The notes under the pieces: generated by a model
The model's database searches: none
What the model was told of the DNA's origin: nothing
Seen by the model: only the letters and a program-made list of their open reading frames with translations
Program-made: the position numbers and the translations under genes
Shown: in pieces, positions 54,612-63,006 of the stretch
Numbering within the stretch: position 1 is the first letter of the stretch
Layout: each line of letters opens with the position of its first letter
From: an uncultured cyanobacterium
Lineage (GTDB): Bacteria > Cyanobacteriota > Cyanobacteriia > Cyanobacteriales > Nostocaceae
Length of the DNA stretch: 64,000 nt
Reading direction: 5' to 3'
NCBI GenBank assembly: GCA_903848645.1
Contig: CAINGU010000113.1
Coordinates: forward strand, 61,650 to 125,649

Positions 54612-55577
54612 TCAAATGTCCTGCAAAATCTCCAACGCCCTAGTAATATTTCCTCTCACCGACTCCGCCGAAGTTTGCAAAGCTGCTCTTTCTTGATCAT
54701 TAATATTCACTTCCACAATTTTTTTAATTCCCTCATTTCCTAACAAACAAGGAACACCAATTACCACATCATTTAAACCATATTCTCCTTGCACATAAGT
54801 CGCCATTGGTAATAACCGAGATTCATTTAATAATATTGACTGCACCATAATCGAAGTCGCCGAAGCCGGAGCAAAAAACGCCCCACCAGTTTGCATCAAT
54901 TCCACAATTTCCGCGCCACCATTGCGAGTTCTGGCAACTAAATCATCAATGGTTTTTTGACTTAATAATTCTGTAATGGGAATGCCATTGACTGTGGCAT
55001 AGCGAGATAAAGGAACCATCAAATCTCCATGACTTCCTAATACCATCGCTTTCACATCTGCGGGTAAAACCCCTAATTCTAAAGCTACAAAAGTTTCAAA
55101 TCGGGCAGAATCTAAAACCCCAGCCATACCCATAACTCGACTTCTGGGTAAACCTGTAGTTTGCCAAGTTAAATAAGTCATCACATCCAAAGGATTTGTG
55201 ACTACAATAAAAATAGCATTGGGAGAATGAGCGATCGCATTTTTAGCCGCATTGACCACAATTTGAGCATTAACTTTCAACAAATCATCCCGACTCATAC
55301 CTGGTTTGCGGGGAAAACCTGCCGTAATCACCACAATATTAGAATTAGCCGTATCTGCATAATTATTAGTGCCGCTAATTTGCCGATTATGGGACTCAAT
55401 TCCCCGCGCTTCCAGCAAATCTAAAGCCAAACCTTGAGGCATCCCAGCCACAATATCCAACAATACCACATCAGCCAGATTTTTCTCGGCAATGCGTTGG
55501 GCTAAGGTGCTACCAACCCTACCCGCACCCACAATAGTCACACGGGGAGAATTACCAACAATTGGGGAATCAGACAT
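54612..55577 (-). CDS. mdh: Malate dehydrogenase, LDH-like type
   Basis: The start is set at MSDSPIVGNSPRVTIVGAG (321 residues); a frame 9 codons longer exists. The NAD motif is GAGRVGST (17-24). The active loop FPRKPGMSRDDLL has the RKPGMSR arrangement characteristic of malate-specific enzymes, GVLDSARF holds the Asp, and GSHGDLMVPL holds the catalytic His. It interconverts malate and oxaloacetate in the branched cyanobacterial TCA pathway. A MITE lies 77 nt upstream of the start. Confidence 0.93.
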   Translation of the reverse strand: MSDSPIVGNSPRVTIVGAGRVGSTLAQRIAEKNLADVVLLDIVAGMPQGLALDLLEARGIESHNRQISGTNNYADTANSNIVVITAGFPRKPGMSRDDLLKVNAQIVVNAAKNAIAHSPNAIFIVVTNPLDVMTYLTWQTTGLPRSRVMGMAGVLDSARFETFVALELGVLPADVKAMVLGSHGDLMVPLSRYATVNGIPITELLSQKTIDDLVARTRNGGAEIVELMQTGGAFFAPASATSIMVQSILLNESRLLPMATYVQGEYGLNDVVIGVPCLLGNEGIKKIVEVNINDQERAALQTSAESVRGNITRALEILQDI

Positions 55578-55653
55578 AATTTTTCGATAATTGCGATTCT
55601 TCAATCATAGTCCGGTGGGTTAGTGACAATGTAACCCACCATATTGCTAACTT

Positions 55654-55875
55654 TTAGAGGATGTTTTAAAAGTTTTTAATGTGTAAACAGACCCCTCTGG
55701 TAAACCTCTCCCCTGCACCTCTCCCTAGCCCTCTCCTAAAAGGAGAGGGGAAAGGAATAACATTTAATACTGGAGAGGCTTTAAAACCCCCCTTCCCTTG
55801 TAGGGAATGGGGGTAGGGGGGTTAGGTTTTTGGAGATTATGGGTTTCATATAATACTTTTCAAACAACCTCTTAG
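55654..55875. mobile_element. MITE-like element, copy B
   Basis: The left end begins TTAGAGGATGTTTTAAAAGT, the right end is CAAACAACCTCTTAG. The flanks (first 45 nt; last 75 nt with GGGGGTTAGGTTTTTGGAG and GGGTTTCATATAA) are nearly identical to copy A at 30725-30968, while the middle differs. It lacks the 23-nt insertion of copy A. It lies 20 nt past the stop of ndhO, in the same relation to a minus-strand gene as copy A. Confidence 0.75.
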
Positions 55876-55894
55876 ACTAAAGCACAACTACCAA

Positions 55895-56110
55895 TTAAAC
55901 AAACTCTTCCAACTGTGACAACTTTAACCAAATATTTGGCGTTGGCACTTGTCCAAACTTCACCAAAGCATAATCACCCTTAATATCAACGATTTCCCCT
56001 TTAGTTTCAAACAAATAACTAGGAAAGCGGGAATCACTAGCTTGAGCTTCTAGACTATTTTCCAACTTCTCCCGAATAGCCCGCACCATATTTCCTTTTT
56101 TAACAGCCAT
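55895..56110 (-). CDS. ndhO: NDH-1 subunit NdhO
   Basis: 71 residues from [16 protein letters not shown], a match to NdhO of cyanobacterial NAD(P)H dehydrogenase-1; the end [17 protein letters not shown] is characteristic. NdhO is a small peripheral subunit on the stromal/cytosolic arm in cyclic electron flow. A longer frame adding MERGEL lacks a better ribosome site (AGGGGAA lies before the chosen ATG). Confidence 0.93.
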   Translation of the reverse strand: MAVKKGNMVRAIREKLENSLEAQASDSRFPSYLFETKGEIVDIKGDYALVKFGQVPTPNIWLKLSQLEEFV

Positions 56111-56372
56111 AAGTTCCCCTCGTTCCAAAATAAACGCTTTTACTCAAAATTTTAGCTTGTACCCACACACAAAGGTAACTTCTTTCCTCAAACAACATAA
56201 CCGCCTACTTTGGTGGTAAGCGGTTTCAGAAAATTAATATTTATTTTAAGATAGTTCTTCCTTATCAAATTCATGATAACAAATCCCAAAGCAATTGTCA
56301 ACCCCCCAATTCTCTATTTTCGCGCTTTGATTTATTTGAAATTCTGCGGGAGGTTGCTGCTTTTTTCATCAA

Positions 56373-57356
56373 TTATTCGGCAAATCTAGCTAATAACTCC
56401 TCACGAGATAATTGTAAAAGTAACGGAGTAAATTCTTCTCTATTCATGGCAATGAGAGGGTTGATAATTGTTTGTAGCTGAGAATCAACCTGTCCAAACC
56501 GGACTTGCATGATACTTTCAATCATAGCGCGTCGTTCTCTTTCTACACCTTCTTGTCGTCCTTCTTGTCGTCCTTCTTGTCGTCCCTCTTGTCGTCCCTC
56601 TTGTCGTCCTTCCTCAAGTCCCTCTTGAAGTCCTTGTTTTTTGAGTGCTTCTAATTGTTGTTGATACATTTCCGATAATTTCATAATCAACTCCTGATCA
56701 TCTTTATCAATATCGTGTTCTTGTCGTTGACGTGCAGATAACACAGCAATTAGGTTATGTACCAATTGTATGACATCCGCAAGGAAGGGACTATTATTTG
56801 CCAGTGCTTCTAATTCTTCAACCGCTTGTCGTTGTACTTTCCCTTTCCCTAAAATTCTCAGAAATAGGGTTTCTGGTGTGTTGGGGAGTTGGTGAATGGC
56901 AATAATTACGGTTTTTAAGCCTTCTCCCAAAAAATAAATCCCTTTTCCCCAGTTTTCTTCATCTACAGTTGTATTAAAACTTGCGAGGAGTTCCGCTGAC
57001 GCAGTAGGAGAAAAAATCCACAGTCGGGGTAATTCGGCTTCATTTATGCGGTTATTATTGCGGTTAGATTGACGTTCTATGTCTCCATGAATGTCAAATA
57101 ATTTACCCATGCAACTGCGAATTTCACTTTTAGTGACAGCATTGCGGAATGGTTCAAATATAGCATAATTTGTCACCATCCGTCCCAATATTCCTAGGGT
57201 TTCCAGGCTTTGTGTCGGGTGGGGTGAAGGAATAAATACAACGTCAATTTGTCTGACTTCTGCTGTGATATCTTTGCTGGTTTCTACTTGACCATAGGGT
57301 GTTAATAGTTCAGTTAGATATTGTTTGGCAAATTGATCATGGATAAAGCGAGTCAT
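56373..57356 (-). CDS. Rpn/PD-(D/E)xK-like protein with EGRQ repeats
   Basis: 327 residues. The N-terminus MTRFIHDQFAKQYLTELL with EVRQIDVVFIP resembles the Rpn/transposase_31-like nucleases common in filamentous cyanobacteria; the acidic pair and the strand pattern suggest a degenerate PD-(D/E)xK core. Residues about 250-272 are five tandem copies of EGRQ, encoded by 12-nt repeats around 56560-56620, inside a long helix. The C-terminal REEFTPLLLQLSREELL is a DUF4351-like tail. Function uncertain, possibly DNA transactions. Confidence 0.65.
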   Translation of the reverse strand: MTRFIHDQFAKQYLTELLTPYGQVETSKDITAEVRQIDVVFIPSPHPTQSLETLGILGRMVTNYAIFEPFRNAVTKSEIRSCMGKLFDIHGDIERQSNRNNNRINEAELPRLWIFSPTASAELLASFNTTVDEENWGKGIYFLGEGLKTVIIAIHQLPNTPETLFLRILGKGKVQRQAVEELEALANNSPFLADVIQLVHNLIAVLSARQRQEHDIDKDDQELIMKLSEMYQQQLEALKKQGLQEGLEEGRQEGRQEGRQEGRQEGRQEGVERERRAMIESIMQVRFGQVDSQLQTIINPLIAMNREEFTPLLLQLSREELLARFAE

Positions 57357-57392
57357 TTAAGTTGATTTGAAGACAGAAATATGAATTTAACA

Positions 57393-58232
57393 CTAACTTT
57401 GACACTGTGAACAAAAATGACTAGAACGCCCAGCTAATTTAATTCGTTGGATCACATTACCACAAACTTTACAAGGTTCGCCAGTGCGGTTATAAACCCA
57501 GGCTTCACCACCATAATTACCGTTAACGCCTTTAACACTCAAGAAATTACTAAAAGTCGTTCCACCTACTGCAATACTCGCTGATAAAACTTCAATAATT
57601 GCCGTTCGTAAAAGTTCGATTTTTGGCAGTTGCAATTCTGTACAAAGAGTTGTTGGTAAAATCCCACTTTTAAATAAAGCTTCATCTGCATAAATATTAC
57701 CCAATCCTGCCACCATTGACTGATCTAATAATCCAGTTTTAATGGGACGACGGGATTTTTTTAATTTATCGGCCAAATACTCCACAGTGAACTCTCGGGA
57801 AAAGGGGTCAACTGCCAGTTTTGCCAAACCTGTGATGATACTTTCTACAGCCACATTACCAGGAACATACCACATTTGCCCAAAGGTGCGCTGGTCAACA
57901 AAGCGTAATTCTTGCTTTTTCCCAAAAAATAATCTGACTCTGGTGTGTTTGTGTAAAGGTTCATCTTGGGTTAGCCATAATAACTGACCGGTCATGCGGA
58001 GGTGAACCCCTAAATAACTGGGGGAAGGGGAGGAAAGTTCAGCTAGGAGATATTTGCCACGACGATGCCAGGTAGCAATGGTATTCCCTTTAATTCTATC
58101 AATAAATTCATCAACAGAAAACGGGTAGGCGATGGTGCGTTGTAGCAACACATCTCCCCCCGTAATTTCTTGACTCAGGGTTAATTGATTTAAACCCCGA
58201 CGGACTGTTTCAACTTCAGGCAGTTCAGGCAT
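57393..58232 (-). CDS. mutM: Formamidopyrimidine-DNA glycosylase (Fpg)
   Basis: 279 residues. The N-terminal PELPEVETVRRGL contains the catalytic Pro2 and Glu3 after Met removal, a basic Lys in GRGKYLL, and a C-terminal zinc finger with CKVCGN and CSQCQS. It removes 8-oxoguanine and formamidopyrimidines from DNA. Length and motifs are normal. Together with psaE and the fibrillin gene it forms a run of minus-strand genes with long spacers. Confidence 0.96.
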   Translation of the reverse strand: MPELPEVETVRRGLNQLTLSQEITGGDVLLQRTIAYPFSVDEFIDRIKGNTIATWHRRGKYLLAELSSPSPSYLGVHLRMTGQLLWLTQDEPLHKHTRVRLFFGKKQELRFVDQRTFGQMWYVPGNVAVESIITGLAKLAVDPFSREFTVEYLADKLKKSRRPIKTGLLDQSMVAGLGNIYADEALFKSGILPTTLCTELQLPKIELLRTAIIEVLSASIAVGGTTFSNFLSVKGVNGNYGGEAWVYNRTGEPCKVCGNVIQRIKLAGRSSHFCSQCQS

Positions 58233-58348
58233 TCAAGCAAATAATATTTTTAGGGGAAGGTATGGTTAAAGAGAGGAAATGGCTAAGATTTTCACCTTGA
58301 CATCTCCTGCTATTATCCCATGAAACAATCCCCTGGCCGCTTGACTGT

Positions 58349-58570
58349 TTATTTTGCTGCTGCTGCTGGTTTAGCTTTAGGTGGTTCTACTTCGGTTAAC
58401 TCATCTACAGCATAGTTAGCAGTGTTGAGGTCGGAGTAGTTAACTTTGTCAAACCGGACAATTACAGGGTATTTGATGGCACTTTTTTCAATAGAAACCA
58501 CTGTACCAATATCCTGAAACCAGTAGGACTCAGGGCGGTGAACACGTACTTTAGAACCACGTTGAACCAT
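58349..58570 (-). CDS. psaE: Photosystem I subunit PsaE
   Basis: 73 residues: [29 protein letters not shown] (in part) and [10 protein letters not shown] are the SH3-like PsaE fold at the stromal face of PSI, where it aids ferredoxin docking and cyclic flow. The C-terminus is an Ala/Pro-rich tail (KAKPAAAAK). It is monocistronic with a 213-nt spacer to the fibrillin gene. Confidence 0.97.
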   Translation of the reverse strand: MVQRGSKVRVHRPESYWFQDIGTVVSIEKSAIKYPVIVRFDKVNYSDLNTANYAVDELTEVEPPKAKPAAAAK

Positions 58571-58783
58571 GATGGATCTTCCCTTTTGAAGTATGAATTG
58601 CCGTTAAAGTAGGGCTGATTGTTTTCACTCTACAACCTGAAGGTGTTTGCTTGTGGTTTTGTTAAGTTATTTGTCAAATTGGTGAGTTTTCATGGGTAAT
58701 GAGTTGTTAATCTTCTCAATTACCTCTTGACAAAGTACCCATAGCAGAGTATTCTCATTCGCAAATACTTCTTGCAAAATGCT

Positions 58784-59368
58784 TTATGTCTTACTTAATA
58801 CAAAAACACTACCTTCGTTCCCCCTGCCAATACGTAGATCATCATCTATATAAGTAATATCTAACCAACCTTGTTGTTGTTCACTTTGAATGGGAAAATC
58901 AAAAGCGGTAAATTTTTGCCCTGATTCAATTTGTTGGATAAAGTTTTCTGGTGATGTATAGCCAATTAGGCGTTGTAAACCAATAATTGAACGCTGGAAT
59001 TTTACTTGTACACGCCGTTCTGATACGGGTTCAAATTTAGCAGCAACGCTGACTAATCCTTCTAAGGAAGGAATACCATAAATCTCAGCTATGTTATAAA
59101 CACTATTGCTTTCTACCCGAATACATTGGTAAATTTGACCAAGTTTGCAAAAGGGTAAACGATCTATGTTGAGTAAAGCTTTGCTTGTGGTGTATAGTAG
59201 TCGCCAGTTGCCTTCTAGTAAATTACTAGCTGCTAATGGCCGTGGTGTAGGATTAAAGTCTTCTAAGTTGGCGATCGCTGCTAAGATAGCTTGTTGTTGT
59301 TGCTGATTTGCTAACAAACCGCGATTTGTTCCTACAATTGTATCTATGAGAGTTGATTTGCCTATCAT
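58784..59368 (-). CDS. PAP/fibrillin family protein
   Basis: 194 residues with the plastid-lipid-associated protein signature: LEGNWRLLYTTSKALL (family GxWRLLYT), near residue 52, and LDITYIDDDLRIGRGNEGSVFVL near the C-terminus (in part), the lipocalin-like core. Fibrillins bind membranes/lipids around thylakoids and plastoglobule-like structures and help protect against light stress. The length fits the cyanobacterial form. Confidence 0.9.
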   Translation of the reverse strand: MIGKSTLIDTIVGTNRGLLANQQQQQAILAAIANLEDFNPTPRPLAASNLLEGNWRLLYTTSKALLNIDRLPFCKLGQIYQCIRVESNSVYNIAEIYGIPSLEGLVSVAAKFEPVSERRVQVKFQRSIIGLQRLIGYTSPENFIQQIESGQKFTAFDFPIQSEQQQGWLDITYIDDDLRIGRGNEGSVFVLSKT

Positions 59369-59606
59369 TGCCCTTTACCTCAAGAGTATGGATGATAAAT
59401 TAGCATTGAGAAAATATTAATGTTCTTTGTCTATAATCATGCAACTCATTAATAATGCCTTTTTGGCTACAATTCCCTAATTAAATGAAAATTTTCTTTA
59501 ATTCGGATTAAGCAACTAAAGACTTGAATGAAGAAATAAATTAACTCCTATCAAATGATAGACTCTTAATGTCTAGTTATATAAACCCTTGTGTGTGATT
59601 GTTGAT

Positions 59607-59846
59607 ATGTTAGATTCTCCCCTCCGTGAAGCACCCCGAAACCAAAGAGCAGCCGTGATTCCTTTAAAACAAGAATCCTCCATGTTGGACTGGTTGCGGC
59701 TGGGTGGCCGACTGATAGCCCGTGATGTCCACGAAACAGACTCGCGGGAAGATGTAGAAGTAATATCCGATTTTCTGGGCGCAGACGACGGAATTGGTGA
59801 TATTGATTATGATGACGATGATGATGTAACTATTGAAGACGACTAG
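59607..59846 (+). CDS. DUF3134 small acidic protein
   Basis: 79 residues from MLDSPLREAPRNQRA. The conserved core VIPLKQESSMLDWLRLGGRLIARD identifies the cyanobacterial DUF3134 family (quoted in part). The C-terminus is a run of Asp (DYDDDDDVTIEDD). No function is known. The longer frame from a GTG six codons upstream is less likely. It precedes mraY by 90 nt and may share its transcript. Confidence 0.75.
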   Translation: MLDSPLREAPRNQRAAVIPLKQESSMLDWLRLGGRLIARDVHETDSREDVEVISDFLGADDGIGDIDYDDDDDVTIEDD

Positions 59847-59936
59847 CTCAGAGTATTTTGGGAACTAGCGACAGAAAATAGTTGCTATTGTTTCGTTTAG
59901 GTTTATTTTAAGTGTGGAGTGAAGGAAATTTTTTTT

Positions 59937-61037
59937 GTGGACGCTAAATTATCTCCTAACCAAGGTTTGAATTTTTCTGGAATTGGGTTAGCCTCAATGC
60001 TGGCCATATTACTCACGACAACAGCCTTGATTTTCGATGGCATGGGCAATAGGACTCCCTGGTATACTACATCCTTAACCCTACCTCTTTTATTGTGTGC
60101 TGTGGGTGTGGCGGTTCTTGGACAGTGGGTAATCCCTATTTTGCAAGCACTGAAAACTGGGCAGATTATCCGGGAGGATGGACCCCAGGCACATTTAAAA
60201 AAGGCGGGGACACCAACTATGGGTGGTGTATTTTTTATCCCTGTAGCTGTGGTAATTGCTTGTATATTATCTAACTTTTCTGAAAATGTCCTTGCGGTTT
60301 CGGCTTTAACACTCAGCTACGGTTTTATCGGCTGGATAGACGACTGGCAAATTTTGCGTCGGAAGTCTAACAAAGGGATTTCTCCGAAGATGAAGTTAGC
60401 TTTGCAAGTTATCTTTGGGGCGGTATTTTGTGGGTGGTTGGTGTTTAAAGGTGATTTTAGTATAACTAATATCCATGTACCTTGGGTGAGTTTATCCTTG
60501 CCTTTGGGATTGTTGTTTTGGCCTCTAGCGGGTTTTGTCCTAGTTGCAGAGAGCAATGCTACTAATTTAACAGATGGGATTGATGGTTTAGCGGCAGGAA
60601 CAGTAGCGATCGCTATTTTCGCATTAGGTGTGGTCATTGCCCCTACTTCCCCTGACTTAATGGTTTTCTGTGCTGCTGTCAGTGGTAGTTGCTTAGGATT
60701 TTTAACCTATAACCGCAACCCAGCTAGTGTTTTTATGGGTGATACAGGTTCTTTAGCCCTGGGTGGCGCTTTAGCTGCTGTCGCACTGCTAACTAATACC
60801 TTAGTAGTATTGTTTGTTTTGAGTGGGATTTTCTTTGTCGAAACCCTCTCTGTGATGGCACAAGTTAGTTATTATAAAGCTACTAAAGGACCAGACGGTA
60901 AAGGTAAGCGATTATTTAAAATGGCTCCTTTACATCATCATTTAGAATTAACTGGCTGGTCAGAATTGCAAGTAGTGGCTGCATTTTATATCATCGCTGC
61001 TTTTTTAGCCTCCGTTTGTATTATGTCCATAAAATAA
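59937..61037 (+). CDS. mraY: Phospho-N-acetylmuramoyl-pentapeptide transferase MraY
   Basis: A membrane enzyme (about ten spans, 366 residues) that makes lipid I from UDP-MurNAc-pentapeptide and undecaprenyl phosphate. Motifs: REDGPQAHLKKAGTPTMGG, IGWIDDWQ (metal Asp pair), NATNLTDGIDGLA, FMGDTGSLALGG and the HHHLE of APLHHHLEL. The start is taken at GTG 59937 because AAGGAA precedes it and homologues begin MDAKLSP; a GTG six codons earlier is possible. A U-run terminator follows. Confidence 0.93.
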   Translation: MDAKLSPNQGLNFSGIGLASMLAILLTTTALIFDGMGNRTPWYTTSLTLPLLLCAVGVAVLGQWVIPILQALKTGQIIREDGPQAHLKKAGTPTMGGVFFIPVAVVIACILSNFSENVLAVSALTLSYGFIGWIDDWQILRRKSNKGISPKMKLALQVIFGAVFCGWLVFKGDFSITNIHVPWVSLSLPLGLLFWPLAGFVLVAESNATNLTDGIDGLAAGTVAIAIFALGVVIAPTSPDLMVFCAAVSGSCLGFLTYNRNPASVFMGDTGSLALGGALAAVALLTNTLVVLFVLSGIFFVETLSVMAQVSYYKATKGPDGKGKRLFKMAPLHHHLELTGWSELQVVAAFYIIAAFLASVCIMSIK

Positions 61038-61075
61038 TCAGGTTTAATTATCAGATTTTTAATAAGTAAAAATTT

Positions 61076-61106
61076 ACAACCTCCAAATTTGGGGGTTGTT
61101 TTTTGT
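61076..61106 (+). terminator. Rho-independent terminator of mraY
   Basis: ACAACCTCC-AAATTT-GGGGGTTGT (9-bp stem with one wobble pair) followed by TTTTTTGTC, 38 nt after the mraY stop. Confidence 0.85.
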
Positions 61107-61175
61107 CATCCAAATTTATTCAGAAGCATCTGGAAAAAGTATCTTAAATACAATTAATAAAAACTAGGATGTCCC

Positions 61176-61586
61176 TTATGGGGTAAACCCCTTTGCTTTC
61201 AAGATTGCATGAACTTGTTGATTGTTGATTCTGATATTTTCTCGCTCTCGGACGTTTCGATCAGGATCATCAGGATAAAAGCTATGTCCAAATTGACCTT
61301 CATAGTTTTCCAGTTGAATCCGCTCTCCGGTCGCTGTGATCCTTCCATGATAACTGCCACGGGCATTTGGTCCATACTCTCCATAGGGAATGTAGTAGTC
61401 TAGATAGGGTTCAGCAGCTTGGGAAATGACGAATTGCATAGGTGGATAGAATTCGCTGATGGAGATGTGGTAGACTTTATTAAACTGTAAAGATGGCGGC
61501 AGTGGAATATCTTTCTCCATCGCTTTTTTTTGAAGATGAGCGCTGAAGATTTCATATAACTCAAGCGAAAGATTTTCTTGCATCAT
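61176..61586 (-). CDS. Hypothetical protein paired with a PCP-reductase-domain microprotein
   Basis: 136 residues, soluble, no signal peptide. Visible features: an N-terminal amphipathic helix (MMQENLSLELYEIF), VYHISISEFYPPMQFVIS, several aromatic-rich strands and GRITATGERIQLENYEGQFGHSFYPDD (partly quoted), then a helical end. I do not recognise the family. Its start is 3 nt after the stop of the upstream PCP-reductase-like gene, so the two are an operon. Confidence 0.55.
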   Translation of the reverse strand: MMQENLSLELYEIFSAHLQKKAMEKDIPLPPSLQFNKVYHISISEFYPPMQFVISQAAEPYLDYYIPYGEYGPNARGSYHGRITATGERIQLENYEGQFGHSFYPDDPDRNVRERENIRINNQQVHAILKAKGFTP

Positions 61587-61589
61587 CAG

Positions 61590-61769
61590 TTAGTCATATT
61601 TTTTGTTGAATTGTTTTTTAGCCTCTTCGTAAATCTCAATGGTGATTGGAGAGAAACTATTATCTTGAGCATAGGTTTCAATCTTTTTGCGAGCAAAAGG
61701 ACGGACAAAAAAGGGAATGTCTTTGAGTTTAGCTTCGGCTTCAGGAGTCCATTGAATCTTTTCACTCAT
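61590..61769 (-). CDS. PCP-reductase C-terminal-domain microprotein
   Basis: 59 residues: IQWTPEAEAKLKDIPFFVRP then FARKKIETYAQDN, a match to the PCP_red domain that forms the C-terminus of light-independent protochlorophyllide reductase subunit ChlB. As a stand-alone it has no catalytic domain. It is the first gene of a pair with the 136-residue hypothetical downstream. Confidence 0.7.
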   Translation of the reverse strand: MSEKIQWTPEAEAKLKDIPFFVRPFARKKIETYAQDNSFSPITIEIYEEAKKQFNKKYD

Positions 61770-61828
61770 TGATTTTGAGGTTTTGATAGTTTACTTAATC
61801 CTCTATAAATTTTAACTGATCTATCAGT

Positions 61829-62338
61829 TTAATTCTGAAAATTTAGCTGTTTTACCAAATGCACCAATTCCGGTAAAATCAACTTTTCCATACCCAGTCG
61901 CACAGCGTTACTAGAACCAGGAAGAGAAAAGATAATTTTGCTTTGATAAACACCAGCTACAGCGCGGGAAGCCATAGCGCGGGAACCAATTTCTTGATAA
62001 CTTAAAAATCGAAATAATTCCCCAAATCCGGGTAAAGTCTTTTCTAACAACTTTTCTAAAGCATCATAAGTGGTATCCCTGGGAGCAATTCCCGTTCCTC
62101 CATTAAAAATTACAGCATTGATATGAGTATCTTTGCTTAAAGCTGCCATTTGGGTTTGAATTTCTTTAGGTTCATCTTTAATAATCTGATAAAATTCCAC
62201 AGTGTGATGATCTGCTAAAAGTAGTTCTTTCATCAATTGACCACTTTTATCTGTATCTGGGGAACGGGTATCACTGACGGTAATCACCGCACAAGTTACA
62301 GAAACTTGGTGTGTATTGGGGTGTGGTTGAAATTCCAT
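61829..62338 (-). CDS. MoaB/Mog family molybdopterin biosynthesis protein
   Basis: The start is MEFQPHPNTHQVSV (169 residues); the longer frame begins in heptamer repeats. Motifs: AVITVSDTRSPDTDKSG near 15-31, VIFNGGTGIAPRDTTYDAL, and GSRAMASRAVAGV. These enzymes adenylylate molybdopterin for the molybdenum cofactor used by nitrate reductase, fitting the nitrogen-metabolism setting. MoaB and Mog cannot be distinguished with confidence. Confidence 0.88.
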   Translation of the reverse strand: MEFQPHPNTHQVSVTCAVITVSDTRSPDTDKSGQLMKELLLADHHTVEFYQIIKDEPKEIQTQMAALSKDTHINAVIFNGGTGIAPRDTTYDALEKLLEKTLPGFGELFRFLSYQEIGSRAMASRAVAGVYQSKIIFSLPGSSNAVRLGMEKLILPELVHLVKQLNFQN

Positions 62339-62365
62339 AATAGATGTTATATATTCTAGCCAGTC

Positions 62366-62428
62366 ACAATTGACAACTGACAACTGACAACTGACAACTG
62401 ACAACTGACAATTGACAACTGACCACTG
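62366..62428. repeat. Heptamer tandem repeat (STRR), nine units
   Basis: Nine heptamers ACAACTG (variants ACAATTG and ACCACTG), the complement of the TGTCAGT units at 5867 and 17412. They lie between mog and psb28. Confidence 0.9.
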
Positions 62429-62433
62429 ACTAA

Positions 62434-62769
62434 TTAAGATTTGCTTAATCCTAGTCCATTTTTCTCAGCGTAGCGATTCATGAACCGCATAAAACGATCC
62501 CATTCATCATTAGACTGCATAACATAAATTGCTTCTAAGGATTCTGGCTTACCGTTAACAAATTTACCCTGAACTTCACGAATAACTATTTCCCCTTCTT
62601 CGTCAATCAAGTATAGCCCAGTAACTTCATCTTTGCCGTCTTGTGCCAAAATATCAGGATTGGTGAAGGTAAATGTTGCTGTACCACTTTCACCTACTTT
62701 TGCTCTCGTCAACCGGACATCTGGAACTGCTGTTTCTTCAATACCTTTAGCAAACTGAATTTTCGCCAT
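62434..62769 (-). CDS. psb28: Photosystem II assembly protein Psb28
   Basis: 111 residues: [19 protein letters not shown] at the start and [17 protein letters not shown] near the end match Psb28-1. It binds PSII assembly intermediates (RC47) and aids biogenesis and repair. The gene is single and upstream of the mog gene on the same strand, across the heptamer repeats. Confidence 0.95.
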   Translation of the reverse strand: MAKIQFAKGIEETAVPDVRLTRAKVGESGTATFTFTNPDILAQDGKDEVTGLYLIDEEGEIVIREVQGKFVNGKPESLEAIYVMQSNDEWDRFMRFMNRYAEKNGLGLSKS

Positions 62770-62858
62770 GATGAGTAAATCTAAAGTTTTGTGATCATTT
62801 TGTAATATTCTCTCATTATAGAGTAGTTTGTGGGCTTGAACTCAGTAACTTTTGTTTC

Positions 62859-62993
62859 TTATCTGTTCCCTGTTCCCTTTTTTTGTAATATACGTAGTAT
62901 AATATCCAACAAGATTAAATCATAATCGTAAATTTCTACTAAATCCCAAGCGGTATGACATAAACGGTTACGAGAAAGTTTGTTTGATAATTT
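62859..62993 (-). pseudogene. Remnant of a response-regulator receiver domain
   Basis: An in-frame stretch reads TAWDLVEIYDYDLILLDIILRIL, quoted in two parts (TAWDLVEIYD and YDLILLDIILR). This is the helix-2/strand-3 part of a receiver domain with the phospho-acceptor Asp after LLL. Both sides have no domain remainder, and the frame ends in repeat-derived TGTTCCCT sequence. It lies between psb28 and the TPR gene. Confidence 0.5.
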
Positions 62994-63006
62994 AGGTTTC
63001 CTAATA

